DNA of 64,000 nucleotides, taken from assembly GCF_024199945.1 (NCBI RefSeq), contig NZ_JANADP010000001.1:3720001-3784000 (forward strand), given 5' to 3'. Each line of letters begins with the position of its first letter. Positions within the stretch are counted from its first letter, which is position 1. The stretch is from Bradyrhizobium sp. CCGUVB4N. GTDB taxonomy: Bacteria > Pseudomonadota > Alphaproteobacteria > Rhizobiales > Xanthobacteraceae. Under the pieces are notes generated by a model. It had not been told where the DNA came from. It made no database searches and was given only the letters and a program-made list of their open reading frames with translations. The position numbers were made by a program, and so were the translations under genes. Of the stretch, positions 17,664 through 26,409 are shown piece by piece.

Positions 17664-18587
17664 ATGAGCAAGACTGGCGTCGCAGTGCTCGGCATCTTCG
17701 TCGTCGATCTGGCCTTCCGGGCCGGCAACATGCCTGCGATCGGCGAAACCATCGCAGGCTCAGGATTTGCCATGGGACCGGGCGGCAAGGGATCGAACCA
17801 GGCCGTGGCCGCCGCACGCGCGGGCGCGGACGTGACCTTCATTTCCCGGATCGGTCGTGACGCCTTCGGTGATCTCGCCATCAAGACCTGGGAAGCCGAA
17901 GGCATCAAACCGCGCGTCGCCAGGGCTGCGGATGCACCGACCGGCGCTGCCTTCATCTATGTCCACGAGACGCGCGGCGACAACGCGATCATCGTGGTGA
18001 GCGGAGCGGCCGACGGTCTTAGCCCCGCCGACGTCGATGCGGCGGCGGATGCGATCCGGACCAGCCGCGTCTTCGTGACCCAGCTCGAGCAACCGGTCGC
18101 GGCTGCGCAGCGCGGTCTCGAGATCGCGCGCGCCGCGGGCAGCATCACCGTATTCAACCCGGCTCCTGCGCTCAAATTCGACGATGGCCTGTTTGCCTTG
18201 TGCGACTACGTCGTTCCCAACGAGACCGAGGCCGAAGCACTGACCGGGATCGCGGTGAGCGATCTTGACGGCGCCCGCCGCGCCGGAGATGCGTTGCTGG
18301 CCAAGGGCGCGGGGACTGCGCTGATCACGCTCGGCGAACGCGGGGCGCTGTTCCACGGGCGAGATCGCTCGTTGCACGTGCCGCCGTTCGCCGCCGGCAA
18401 GGTGGTCGAAACCGCGGGTGCGGGCGATGCGTTCGTCGGCGGCTTCGCAGCAGCGCTTGCGGGTGGCGCCGATCCACTGGACGCGGCGCGCTTCGGTTCG
18501 GCCACGGCCGGGATTTCCGTGACGCGCGCGGGAACTGCGCCTGCCATGCCGCGGCGTGCCGAGATCGAAGCCCTGTTGAAGCGATGA
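17664..18587 (+). CDS. rbsK: Ribokinase-family (PfkB) sugar kinase
   Basis: A 307-residue PfkB-family kinase. The N-terminal motif GPGGKGSNQAVAAARAGADV and the C-terminal ETAGAGDAFVGGF, with its catalytic Asp, identify ribokinase-type enzymes. It would phosphorylate ribose or, given adjacent deoC, 2-deoxyribose at O5. Salmonella uses a related deoxyribokinase (DeoK). The gene lies between fucU/rbsD and the CUT1 permeases (7-nt gap to the next start). Ribose versus deoxyribose preference cannot be decided from sequence alone. Confidence 0.9.
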   Translation: MSKTGVAVLGIFVVDLAFRAGNMPAIGETIAGSGFAMGPGGKGSNQAVAAARAGADVTFISRIGRDAFGDLAIKTWEAEGIKPRVARAADAPTGAAFIYVHETRGDNAIIVVSGAADGLSPADVDAAADAIRTSRVFVTQLEQPVAAAQRGLEIARAAGSITVFNPAPALKFDDGLFALCDYVVPNETEAEALTGIAVSDLDGARRAGDALLAKGAGTALITLGERGALFHGRDRSLHVPPFAAGKVVETAGAGDAFVGGFAAALAGGADPLDAARFGSATAGISVTRAGTAPAMPRRAEIEALLKR

Positions 18588-18594
18588 TCTGCTC

Positions 18595-19470
18595 ATGATG
18601 CGGAACGATCCGATCAAGCATGTCTTCATCTGGCCGGCGGTGCTCGTCGTGCTGGCGATCTCGATCTTTCCACTGATCTACTCGTTCACCACGAGCTTCC
18701 TCAGCTATCGTCTGATACCGCCGATCCCGCCGCGGGTCGTGTGGTTCGGTAACTATGCGACGCTCTTGCAGGAGCCGCGCTTCTGGAATGCGATCTTCAC
18801 GACGACGCTGATCGCGTTCATCGCCGTCGGGTTGCAATATGTGATCGGGTTTGGCGTTGCACTCGCGCTGAACGCGCGCGTTCCGGGGGAGCGGCTGTTT
18901 CGCGTGGCCTTGCTGCTGCCCATGCTGCTGGCCCCGGTTGCGGTCGCCCTTGTTGCCCGCATGATCTTCAATCCGACCATGGGTCCGCTCAACCAGTTCC
19001 TGTCCATGTTTGGCCTCTCGAACCTGCCATTCCTCACCAACGGCCATTGGGCGCTCGCCTGCATCATCGCGGTTGAGATCTGGCAATGGACCCCGTTCGT
19101 CATCCTGATGATGCTGGCCGGCCTGCAAACGCTCCCCGAGGATGTCTACGAGGCGGCGGAGCTCGAGAACGCCAGCGCCTGGCAGCAGTTCTGGGGCATC
19201 ACCTTTCCGATGATGCTGCCGATCTCCGCGGCGGTCGTCTTCATCCGCCTGATCGAGAGCTACAAGATCATGGACACCGTCTTCGTGATGACGGGCGGCG
19301 GGCCGGGCGTGGACACCGAGACGCTGACGCTGTTTGCCTATCAGGAGGGCTTCAAGAAGTTCAACCTCGGCTACACCTCGGCGCTCAGCTTCCTGTTCCT
19401 GATCGCGATCACGATCATCGGCGTGACCTATCTGGCGCTGCTGCGCCCGCATCTGGAGAAGCGTCGATGA
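18595..19470 (+). CDS. CUT1 sugar ABC importer permease (MalF/UgpA-like)
   Basis: A 291-residue membrane permease with about six hydrophobic segments. The inner-membrane ATPase-coupling loop reads EAAELENASAWQQFWGITFP, matching the EAA motif. The N-terminus (MMRNDPIKHVFIWPAVLVVL) is typical of MalF/UgpA-like subunits. The start could be 18595 or the adjacent ATG at 18598. It follows the kinase gene closely and overlaps the next permease by 4 nt, so transport and kinase are in one transcription unit. Confidence 0.92.
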   Translation: MMRNDPIKHVFIWPAVLVVLAISIFPLIYSFTTSFLSYRLIPPIPPRVVWFGNYATLLQEPRFWNAIFTTTLIAFIAVGLQYVIGFGVALALNARVPGERLFRVALLLPMLLAPVAVALVARMIFNPTMGPLNQFLSMFGLSNLPFLTNGHWALACIIAVEIWQWTPFVILMMLAGLQTLPEDVYEAAELENASAWQQFWGITFPMMLPISAAVVFIRLIESYKIMDTVFVMTGGGPGVDTETLTLFAYQEGFKKFNLGYTSALSFLFLIAITIIGVTYLALLRPHLEKRR

Positions 19471-20504
19471 GCGGGCAGGGCCTTACCGGACTGTCGAGCT
19501 GGAGCCGCCGCCTTGTCGCGGCCGGTGTCTTCGCGTGGTGTCTGATCACGGCGTTTCCGCTCTATTGGGTGGTGGTGACGGCGTTCAAGACCCCGCCGGG
19601 CGTGGTCGGCGGCCCGACCTATATTCCGTTCGTCGATTTCACGCCGACCCTGCAGCCCTTCATTGATCTTTATCAGGGTATCCGGGGCGAGTTTTTCCGG
19701 ACATTCCTGAACTCGACAATCGTCGGCCTGTCGGCCGCGGCGATCGCGACTGCCATCGGCGCGATGGCGGCCTATGCGCTGGTACGGTTCGAGTTCAAGG
19801 TGCGCTTCGGCGCGGGCCTGATCTTCTTCCTGCTCGCGCTCGGCGGTTATCTGCTGTTCAACAATTCGCTCGGATTCACCCGCGCGCAGGCGCTGCTGCT
19901 GGCGTTCCCGATCGCGCTTGCCGCTGCCATCCTGGCCAACCGCCTGCCGCTGCCGGGGCCGATCCTCGGCAATGAGGACATCCTGTTCTGGTTCGTCAGC
20001 CAGCGCATGTTTCCGCCGATCGTCACGGCTTTCGCGTTGTATCTGCTCTACAGCGAAATCGGCCGGCTCGGCTTCCAGCTCATCGACAGCTATGTCGGCC
20101 TGACGCTGTGTTACGTCGCATTCTCGTTGCCGATCGTGGTCTGGCTGATGCGCGACTTCTTCGAGGCCATCCCGATCGAGGTCGAGGAAGCCGCGATGGT
20201 CGACAACGTGCCGAGCTGGCGCATCTTCCTCGGCATCGTGGTGCCGATGTCGATGAATGGACTGCTGGCGACCTTCATGATCACGCTGGCCTTCGTCTGG
20301 AACGAGTTCTTGTTCGCTCTGTTCCTGACCAATTCCAGATGGCAGACGCTGCCGATCCTGGTGGCGGGACAGAACAGCCAGCGCGGCGACGAATGGTGGG
20401 CGATCTCGGCCGCGGCGCTCGTCGCCATCATTCCGATGATGATCATGGCAGGCCTGCTCAGTCGCATGATGCGGTCGGGCCTGCTGCTCGGGGCAATCAA
20501 ATAG
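19467..20504 (+). CDS. CUT1 sugar ABC importer permease (MalG/UgpE-like)
   Basis: A 345-residue membrane permease starting at an ATGA overlap with the previous gene. The frame is open further upstream, but that part lies inside the other permease. The EAA loop reads EVEEAAMVDNVPSWRIFLGI. Segments such as YWVVVTAFKTPPGVVGGPTY and VWNEFLFALFLTNS are family-typical. It pairs with the upstream MalF-like subunit. It is about 60 residues longer than the usual 280, with extra length in the middle. Confidence 0.92.
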   Translation: MSGQGLTGLSSWSRRLVAAGVFAWCLITAFPLYWVVVTAFKTPPGVVGGPTYIPFVDFTPTLQPFIDLYQGIRGEFFRTFLNSTIVGLSAAAIATAIGAMAAYALVRFEFKVRFGAGLIFFLLALGGYLLFNNSLGFTRAQALLLAFPIALAAAILANRLPLPGPILGNEDILFWFVSQRMFPPIVTAFALYLLYSEIGRLGFQLIDSYVGLTLCYVAFSLPIVVWLMRDFFEAIPIEVEEAAMVDNVPSWRIFLGIVVPMSMNGLLATFMITLAFVWNEFLFALFLTNSRWQTLPILVAGQNSQRGDEWWAISAAALVAIIPMMIMAGLLSRMMRSGLLLGAIK

Positions 20505-20532
20505 CAAAAACTCATCTAGGGAGGACTGGACG

Positions 20533-21993
20533 ATGTTGCGACGGACGTTTCTGATGCTGACCACCTCGCTCGCGATGGCTTGCGTTGCGAGCCAGGCGAA
20601 CGCTGCCTGTAGTCCGGATTACTCCGGCGTCACCCTGACGGTGGCGTCGCAGACCGGACCGTATATCGCCTCCGCGCTCAAGCTCGGCGCGGACGAATGG
20701 ACCAAGAAGACCTGCGGCAAGGTCAATGTGGTCGAGTTTCCGTGGTCGGAGCTCTACCCGAAGATTGTTACATCGCTGACGGGATCGGACGCGACGTTCG
20801 ATCTGGTCAGCTTTGCGCCGGCCTGGCTGCCCGACTTCGTCTCCTATCTCAGCGAGATGCCGAAAGAGATGCAGTCCGGCAAGGATTGGGACGATGTCGA
20901 GCCGGCCTATCGCGAGCGCCTGATGGTGTGGGAAGGCAAGATCTATTCGCAGTCGATGGACGGTGACGTTCACACCTACACCTATCGCACCGACCTGTTC
21001 AGCGATCCCAAGGAGAAGGACGCCTTCAAGGCCAAGTACGGCTACGACCTGGCGCCGCCAAAGACCTGGAAGCAATATCTCGATATCGCGGAGTTCTTCC
21101 AGCGCCCCGACAAGGGTCTCTGGGGCACGGCGGAAGCGTTCCGCCGCGGCGGCCAGCAGTTCTGGTTCTTCTTCAGCCACGCGGCGGCCTACACCAACAA
21201 CCCGAACTATCCGGGTGCGATGTTCTTCGACCCCGAAACGATGGACGCCCAGATCAATAATCCGGGCTGGGTGAAGGGACTGGAAGAGTACATCCGCGCT
21301 TCCAAGCTTGGCCCGCCCAATGCGCTGAACTTCTCGTTCGGCGAGGTCAATGCCGCCGTGGCCGGCGGCCAGGTGGCCGAGTCGATCGGTTGGGGCGATA
21401 CCGGCGTGATCGCCGCCGATCCCAAGCAGTCGAAGATCTCCGGCAAGGTGGGCTCCGCGGTGCTGCCCGGCTCTGACGAGATCTGGAACGCCAAGACCAA
21501 GAAGTGGGACAAGTTCCCGGCAGTGCTGCCGGCACCCTTCATGGCGTTCGGCGGCTGGCAGATTGCCGTGCCGAAGGTGGGCAAGAACCAGCAGGCGGCA
21601 TGGGATTTCGTCAAGACGCTGACAAGCCCCGAAGTCTCTGGCCAAGCCGCGATTACCGGCGGTACGGGTGTCAACCCATACCGCAAGTCGCACACCGCGA
21701 ATCTGGAGTTGTGGAGCAAGATCTTCTCGCCGCAGGAGGCCAAGGAATATCTCGGCGCCCAGGCCGACTCTATTAACGGCAAGAACGTCGCGCTCGACAT
21801 GCGTTTGCCCGGCTATTTCTCCTACACCGAGGTTGTGGAGATCGAGCTCGGCAAGGCGTTGGCCGGCCAGACCACGCCGCAGGCCGCACTGGACGCGGTC
21901 GCGAAGGAATGGAATCGCCTGACCGACGAGTTCGGCCGCGCGAAGCAACTGGCAGCCTATCGCGCGGCGATGGGCCTTCCGCCCAAGAACTAA
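20533..21993 (+). CDS. CUT1 periplasmic sugar-binding protein
   Basis: A 486-residue family 1 binding protein with a signal peptide (MLRRTFLMLTTSLAMACVAS, cleavage near ANA-ACSP). GGGAGGACTGGACG precedes the ATG. Family features are FPWSELYPKIVTSLTGSDAT, FDLVSFAPAWLPDF and a long C-terminal lobe ending AAYRAAMGLPPKN. It belongs to the CUT1 importer; two permeases lie upstream and the ATPase downstream. The ligand is not predictable. A perfect hairpin follows it, which could keep this gene more highly expressed than the ATPase. Confidence 0.92.
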   Translation: MLRRTFLMLTTSLAMACVASQANAACSPDYSGVTLTVASQTGPYIASALKLGADEWTKKTCGKVNVVEFPWSELYPKIVTSLTGSDATFDLVSFAPAWLPDFVSYLSEMPKEMQSGKDWDDVEPAYRERLMVWEGKIYSQSMDGDVHTYTYRTDLFSDPKEKDAFKAKYGYDLAPPKTWKQYLDIAEFFQRPDKGLWGTAEAFRRGGQQFWFFFSHAAAYTNNPNYPGAMFFDPETMDAQINNPGWVKGLEEYIRASKLGPPNALNFSFGEVNAAVAGGQVAESIGWGDTGVIAADPKQSKISGKVGSAVLPGSDEIWNAKTKKWDKFPAVLPAPFMAFGGWQIAVPKVGKNQQAAWDFVKTLTSPEVSGQAAITGGTGVNPYRKSHTANLELWSKIFSPQEAKEYLGAQADSINGKNVALDMRLPGYFSYTEVVEIELGKALAGQTTPQAALDAVAKEWNRLTDEFGRAKQLAAYRAAMGLPPKN

Positions 21994-22021
21994 CTGAAGA
22001 ACTGACCTCCGCTGAGACTTC

Positions 22022-22049
22022 CCCGGATGATGCGTCAGCATCATCCGGG
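22022..22049 (+). terminator. Perfect 11-bp hairpin after the CUT1 binding-protein gene
   Basis: CCCGGATGATG (22022-22032) pairs exactly with CATCATCCGGG (22039-22049) around a 6-nt loop, followed by CTTTGTTGG. It lies 28 nt after the binding-protein stop and 40 nt before the ATPase start, so it is probably a partial terminator or mRNA stabiliser. Confidence 0.65.
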
Positions 22050-22089
22050 CTTTGTTGGCCGTCGATATGAGGGACGGAAAAAGGAATCC

Positions 22090-23181
22090 ATGGCGCACGT
22101 CGAGATCGAAAACGTCAGCAAGGCATATGGGCCCTACAAGATCATCGAGGGGCTCGATCTGAACGTCGCCGACGAGGAGTTCGTCGTGCTTGTCGGCCCG
22201 TCCGGCTGCGGCAAGACCACGACGTTGCGCATGATTGCAGGGCTGGAGGCGGTCACCAGCGGAAACATCCGCATCGGCAACCGCGACGTGACGCAGCTGC
22301 GTCCGGGCTTGCGCAATTGTGCGATGGTGTTCCAGAACTATGCGCTCTACCCGCATATGACGGTCGGGGAGAACATCGGCTACGGCATGAAAGTGCGGGG
22401 CGACTCGCGCGCCGGCATCGCAAAAGCAGTCCAGGACGTGGCGCGTGTTCTCGACCTCGAGCAATATCTGGACCGCAGGCCCAAGCAACTCTCCGGCGGG
22501 CAGCGCCAGCGCGTTGCGATCGGCCGTGCCATCGTGCGCAGCCCGGACGTGTTTCTGTTCGACGAGCCGTTGTCGAACCTCGACGCCAAGCTCCGCATCG
22601 AGATGCGGACCGAGATCAAGGCGCTGCATCGCCGTCTCGCCAAGACAATCGTCTATGTCACGCACGATCAAGTCGAGGCGATGACCATGGCGGATCGTGT
22701 CGTGGTGATGAATCGCGGCCGGATCGAGCAGGCGGCCGATCCGATCACGATCTACGAGAAGCCCAGCAATCTCTTCGTCGCGGGCTTCATGGGCGCACCC
22801 AGCATGAATTTCATCCATGGCGAGATTGCCGCGCGTGATGGCGCGCTGGTCTTCACCGAGCCGTCGGGGACGTCGTTAAGATTGCCGAAGTCCCGCGAGG
22901 CGGCCTATGCAGGGAGCGTCGGCAAGCCGGTTGTGCTCGGCGTGCGGCCCGACCATGTGCTCCGGCAAGATGCGCCGATGGGCTCATCCGTCCGCTTGAT
23001 GGTGAAGGACGTGGAGCCGCTCGGGCCGCATACGCTCGTGATTGGAACCGTAGGCGCATTTCCGTTCACGGCTCAGATGCCGGTCGGTGTCGCTGCGGCG
23101 CCGGATCGCTTGATAGACGTCGCTCTTGATCTGGAGCGAACGCACCTGTTCGACAAGGTCTCGGGGAAGGCCATTAGTTAG
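22090..23181 (+). CDS. CUT1 sugar ABC importer ATPase (MsmK/UgpC-like)
   Basis: A 363-residue ATPase. Walker [10 protein letters not shown] lies near 37-45, signature LSGGQRQR near 135, Walker [13 protein letters not shown] near 155, with a C-terminal regulatory OB-like domain ([10 protein letters not shown]). The start at 22090 ([18 protein letters not shown]) is chosen over an in-frame ATG at 22027 because the earlier one lies inside the hairpin region and adds unrelated residues. It is the last gene of the deoC-initiated run. Confidence 0.92.
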   Translation: MAHVEIENVSKAYGPYKIIEGLDLNVADEEFVVLVGPSGCGKTTTLRMIAGLEAVTSGNIRIGNRDVTQLRPGLRNCAMVFQNYALYPHMTVGENIGYGMKVRGDSRAGIAKAVQDVARVLDLEQYLDRRPKQLSGGQRQRVAIGRAIVRSPDVFLFDEPLSNLDAKLRIEMRTEIKALHRRLAKTIVYVTHDQVEAMTMADRVVVMNRGRIEQAADPITIYEKPSNLFVAGFMGAPSMNFIHGEIAARDGALVFTEPSGTSLRLPKSREAAYAGSVGKPVVLGVRPDHVLRQDAPMGSSVRLMVKDVEPLGPHTLVIGTVGAFPFTAQMPVGVAAAPDRLIDVALDLERTHLFDKVSGKAIS

Positions 23182-23229
23182 CCTTCGGTTCTCGCGGGCG
23201 TCGTTTCCTTGCGTTCGCTTCAGTTCTCT

Positions 23230-23251
23230 GCGGGGACCTGGCGGTTCCCGC
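23230..23251. terminator. Bidirectional terminator-like hairpin
   Basis: GCGGGGACC (23230-23238) pairs with GGTTCCCGC (23243-23251) with one G-T wobble and a 4-nt loop. It lies between convergent genes: the CUT1 ATPase ends at 23181 and the SDR gene ends at 23258. Confidence 0.5.
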
Positions 23252-23257
23252 CGGGCC

Positions 23258-23950
23258 TCAAAGCATCGGCTCGAACTGGCAGTGCACGAGCATCTCGGAG
23301 ACTGAGGCGTTGTTCGGCAGCATGAGTGCGGTTTCCACCATGCCGGCGATGTCGTCCGGCTGGCTCATCTCGTGGCGGGGGATCTCGTCGTCGTTGAGCG
23401 TCATGTCGGTGGCAACGTAGCCCGGGCAGATCACCGTCGCCCGAATGCCGGCCGCGCGTCCCTCCCGGCGCATGCCGTGGGTGAGTGCAACAATTGCGAA
23501 CTTGGTCATGGCGTAGCCGACGTTGCTCCCCACGCGCTTTCCGGAGAGGGACCCCAGATTGATGACCCGGCCGTGACCGCAGACGGCCAAATGAGGGAGG
23601 GTGGCTCTGACGAGGCGCAGCGGACCCTTGACGTTGACGCGCCACATTTCATCCAGCTCGTTCTCGCCTTCGTCGGAGACACGGACCTTCGGATTGATGC
23701 CGGCGGTGTTGACGATGGCGTCGACGCCACCCCACCGCGCAACCGTTGCGTTGACCCAGGAGCCTGGGCTCTTGGCGTCCTCGGCATCATAGCGGTGCGT
23801 CATGAGCCTCTCGCTCTCGGGGAGGCGGCTTGGATCGCGAAGCCCGGCCGATACCCGGAAGCCCGAGGCCAGGAGCCGTTCGACGACGGCGCGTCCGATG
23901 CCGCGCGAAGCCCCCGAGACCATGACGATCCGATTGCCGACTTCCAACAT
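23258..23950 (-). CDS. Short-chain dehydrogenase/reductase
   Basis: A 230-residue classical SDR. The nucleotide-binding motif SGASRGIG lies at 12-19, the NTAGI motif near 87, and the catalytic YAMTK (YxxxK) near 150, with INLGSLSGKR before it supplying the catalytic Ser. The C-terminus is short (VHCQFEPML). Substrate specificity is unknown. It is divergent from the next SDR gene (about 240-nt gap) and only distantly like it, so this is not part of the paralogous pair described elsewhere. Confidence 0.88.
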   Translation of the reverse strand: MLEVGNRIVMVSGASRGIGRAVVERLLASGFRVSAGLRDPSRLPESERLMTHRYDAEDAKSPGSWVNATVARWGGVDAIVNTAGINPKVRVSDEGENELDEMWRVNVKGPLRLVRATLPHLAVCGHGRVINLGSLSGKRVGSNVGYAMTKFAIVALTHGMRREGRAAGIRATVICPGYVATDMTLNDDEIPRHEMSQPDDIAGMVETALMLPNNASVSEMLVHCQFEPML

Positions 23951-24189
23951 CCTGATCCGTCTCCCATGGGCGAGCGAAGAGCCTCGGAAAATCTAAGGGG
24001 ATACGTGCGGCGACGAGTAAGAGAAATTCACTCTGCCTGCATCGGGTGTGCTTATGGCTCGCGCCCCCGACGACGTTCGGGCGGGATATTGGATGTCCTT
24101 ATGAGGGCAGAACAAATCTGCTGTATGCCTGCCTCGGCCTCCGCACGTAACTTTCTGCCGCTCTGGCTGACGGCAAGAGAACCTTGCGG

Positions 24190-24993
24190 ATGGGATTTTC
24201 GGACTATCGAACGGCGTTGGTGACGGGCGCGTCCTCAGGTATCGGGGCTGCGACGGTTCGGCGCCTCCGCGCCGAGGGGCTCGAGGTGCACGCACTGGCG
24301 CGCGACGTTCGCCGGCTGGCCGGCCTGTCGGCCGAGACCGGATGTCGCACATGCGCGGTCGATGTGAACGATCTCGACGCCCTGAAGCATCTTGCGAGCT
24401 CGGCCGAATTCGATGTCCTCGTCAACAATGCCGGCCAGTCGCGGCGCGGCAATATCCTGGATACGGCGCCTGATGATGTCGACACCTTGGTCGACGTCAA
24501 TCTGCGCGCGGTCCTACACCTGACGCGGTTGATCGCTCCGGGCATGGCGAGGCGCAATCGCGGCCACGTGGTCAACGTCTCGTCGATCGCCGGTCACTAT
24601 GCCTTCGGCGAGAACGCCACGACATTCAATTCATCCGTGGCCTATCACGCGACCAAGGCGGGCATTCATTCGCTGTCGCAGCAATTGCGCGTCGATCTTT
24701 ACGGCACCTGCGTTCGCGTCACCGAAGTCTCGCCCGGGCGGGTGGCGACGAGCATCTTCCAGAACCAGAACGCCGCCGACAACCCGGATGCCCGCTTCGT
24801 CGGGGGCTTCGAGACTTTGCAGTCCGAAGACGTCGCGGATGCCATTGCGTTCGCGGTGGGGTCGCCGGCGCGGATGAACGTCGCGACGATCGAGGTCGTA
24901 CCCACGTTCCAGGTCGTCGGCGAATTGCGATTTGCGAGCCGATCCGAGGCCGCACGTTTGAAAGAGATGAGAAGTGGAGCTGACAATGCCTGA
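24190..24993 (+). CDS. Short-chain dehydrogenase/reductase (paralogue A)
   Basis: A 267-residue SDR from the ATG at 24190; a TTG two codons upstream is also in frame. TGASSGIG lies at 12-19, NNAGQSRRGNILDT follows the fourth strand, and the catalytic YHATK is at 152-156. It is a close paralogue of the minus-strand gene at 36914-37672: they share the start MGFSDYRTALVTGASSGIG and the NNAGQSRRGNILDT, LYGT.VRVTE and GSPARMNVA segments. Copy A has a small insertion before the active site (NATTFNSSVA). It overlaps the aminotransferase start by 8 nt, suggesting paired oxidation and transamination of one substrate (inference). Confidence 0.9.
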   Translation: MGFSDYRTALVTGASSGIGAATVRRLRAEGLEVHALARDVRRLAGLSAETGCRTCAVDVNDLDALKHLASSAEFDVLVNNAGQSRRGNILDTAPDDVDTLVDVNLRAVLHLTRLIAPGMARRNRGHVVNVSSIAGHYAFGENATTFNSSVAYHATKAGIHSLSQQLRVDLYGTCVRVTEVSPGRVATSIFQNQNAADNPDARFVGGFETLQSEDVADAIAFAVGSPARMNVATIEVVPTFQVVGELRFASRSEAARLKEMRSGADNA

Positions 24994-26188
24994 ACTCGCA
25001 AACCGCCTCAAAACCGTGAAGGTGTCGGCCTCGGCGGCGATGACGGACAAGGCGCGAGAGCTCCGCGCCGCGGGCGTCAAGATCGTGGGCCTGTCGTCCG
25101 GCGAGCCCGATTTTCCGACGCCGCCGCATGCGATCGAGGCTGCACATCGGGCGGCCCTTGCCGGCGATACCAAATATCCGGCGCAGCCGGGGACTGTCGC
25201 GCTGCGGACCGCCGTCCAGCGCAAGTTCAAGCGCGAGAATAATCTCGACTATGCCCTCGACGAGATCCTGATCGCCAATGGCGGCAAGCAGATCATCTTC
25301 AACGCGCTGTTCGCGACCTGCAATCCCGGCGACGAGGTCGTCATCCCGGCGCCGGGCTGGATCACCTATGCGGACATCGTTCTTCTGGCGGAGGCGACGC
25401 CCGTCGCGGTGCCGTGCCCGGAGAACAACCAGTTCAAGCTCCGTCCGGCAGACCTTGAGGCGGCGATCACGCCCAGGACGAAGTGGCTGATCCTTAATTT
25501 TCCCAACAATCCGACCGGCGCGGCATGCACCCGCGAGGAGATGCGCGCGATCGCCGACGTCATGCTGAAGCACCCCGACGTCTGGATCCTCACCGACGAC
25601 ATCTACGAACATCTCACCTATGACGGTTTCGAGTTCTGCACCATCGCCGAGGTCGAGCCGAAGCTGAAGAATCGCGTCGTGACCGTGAACGGCGCCTCCA
25701 AGGCCTACGCCATGACCGGCTGGCGGGTCGGCTATTGCGGCGGCCCCAAGGACCTGATCGCGGCGATGAACAATGTCCACGGTCAGGCGACCGGCGGAAT
25801 CTGCACGGTGAGCCAGGCCGCGGCCGTCGCGGTCCTGGACGGGCCGCAGGACTACCTGAAGGAACGCGCTGACATTTATCGCGACCGGCGCGATCTGGTG
25901 GTCAAGCTCCTCAATCAGATTCCGGGCATCACTTGCCACAAGCCGGAGGGGGCCTTCTACGTGTTTCCCAACATCACCGGCTGCATCGGCAAGACCACGA
26001 AGGGCGGGCGACGGCTGGAAACCGATGCCGACTTCATCTCGGCGCTACTGGAGGAGCAGCATGTCGCTGCGGTACCCGGGGGCGCATACGGCATGAGCCC
26101 GTATTTCCGCATTTCCTACGCGACCGATACCGAATCGCTGAGGGAAGGCTGCCGGCGTATCGCGAGCTTCTGCGAAAGCCTGCGCTGA
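24986..26188 (+). CDS. Class I/II PLP aminotransferase (AspC/AspB-like)
   Basis: A 400-residue aminotransferase of the aspartate/aromatic group. The PLP lysine lies in VNGASKAYAMTGWRVGY (near residue 238). Other motifs are SSGEPDFPTP, ILNFPNNPTGA and the C-terminal substrate arginine region SPYFRISYA. The ATG at 24986 has GGAG six nt upstream; the in-frame GTG at 24974 would add four residues. It is translationally coupled to SDR paralogue A. The amino donor and keto acid are not predictable. Confidence 0.92.
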   Translation: MPELANRLKTVKVSASAAMTDKARELRAAGVKIVGLSSGEPDFPTPPHAIEAAHRAALAGDTKYPAQPGTVALRTAVQRKFKRENNLDYALDEILIANGGKQIIFNALFATCNPGDEVVIPAPGWITYADIVLLAEATPVAVPCPENNQFKLRPADLEAAITPRTKWLILNFPNNPTGAACTREEMRAIADVMLKHPDVWILTDDIYEHLTYDGFEFCTIAEVEPKLKNRVVTVNGASKAYAMTGWRVGYCGGPKDLIAAMNNVHGQATGGICTVSQAAAVAVLDGPQDYLKERADIYRDRRDLVVKLLNQIPGITCHKPEGAFYVFPNITGCIGKTTKGGRRLETDADFISALLEEQHVAAVPGGAYGMSPYFRISYATDTESLREGCRRIASFCESLR

Positions 26189-26409
26189 CCGGGCATTGAT
26201 ATGTCAGGAGGCTTGGCCCTCGGCGGAGAAGGAAAGATGCACCCGGCGGCATTCGTCGACCAAGATCGGAGCAGTATGCCGAACCAATTGTCATAATCGT
26301 TCCTAATGCCCCTAAACGAAGATGTTCTTGGTCCTGTAGGATGTCGACGCATAAGCTTTGTGCAAAGAGGGGTATTGCCTTGGTATCGCGCAGTCGAGGA
26401 CGGCCAGCG

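Noticed and set aside
23258..23950. Third member of the SDR paralogue group
   Set aside because: It is a classical SDR, but its motifs (SGASRGIG, YAMTK) and length differ clearly from the pair at 24190 and 36914, so it is not a recent duplicate.
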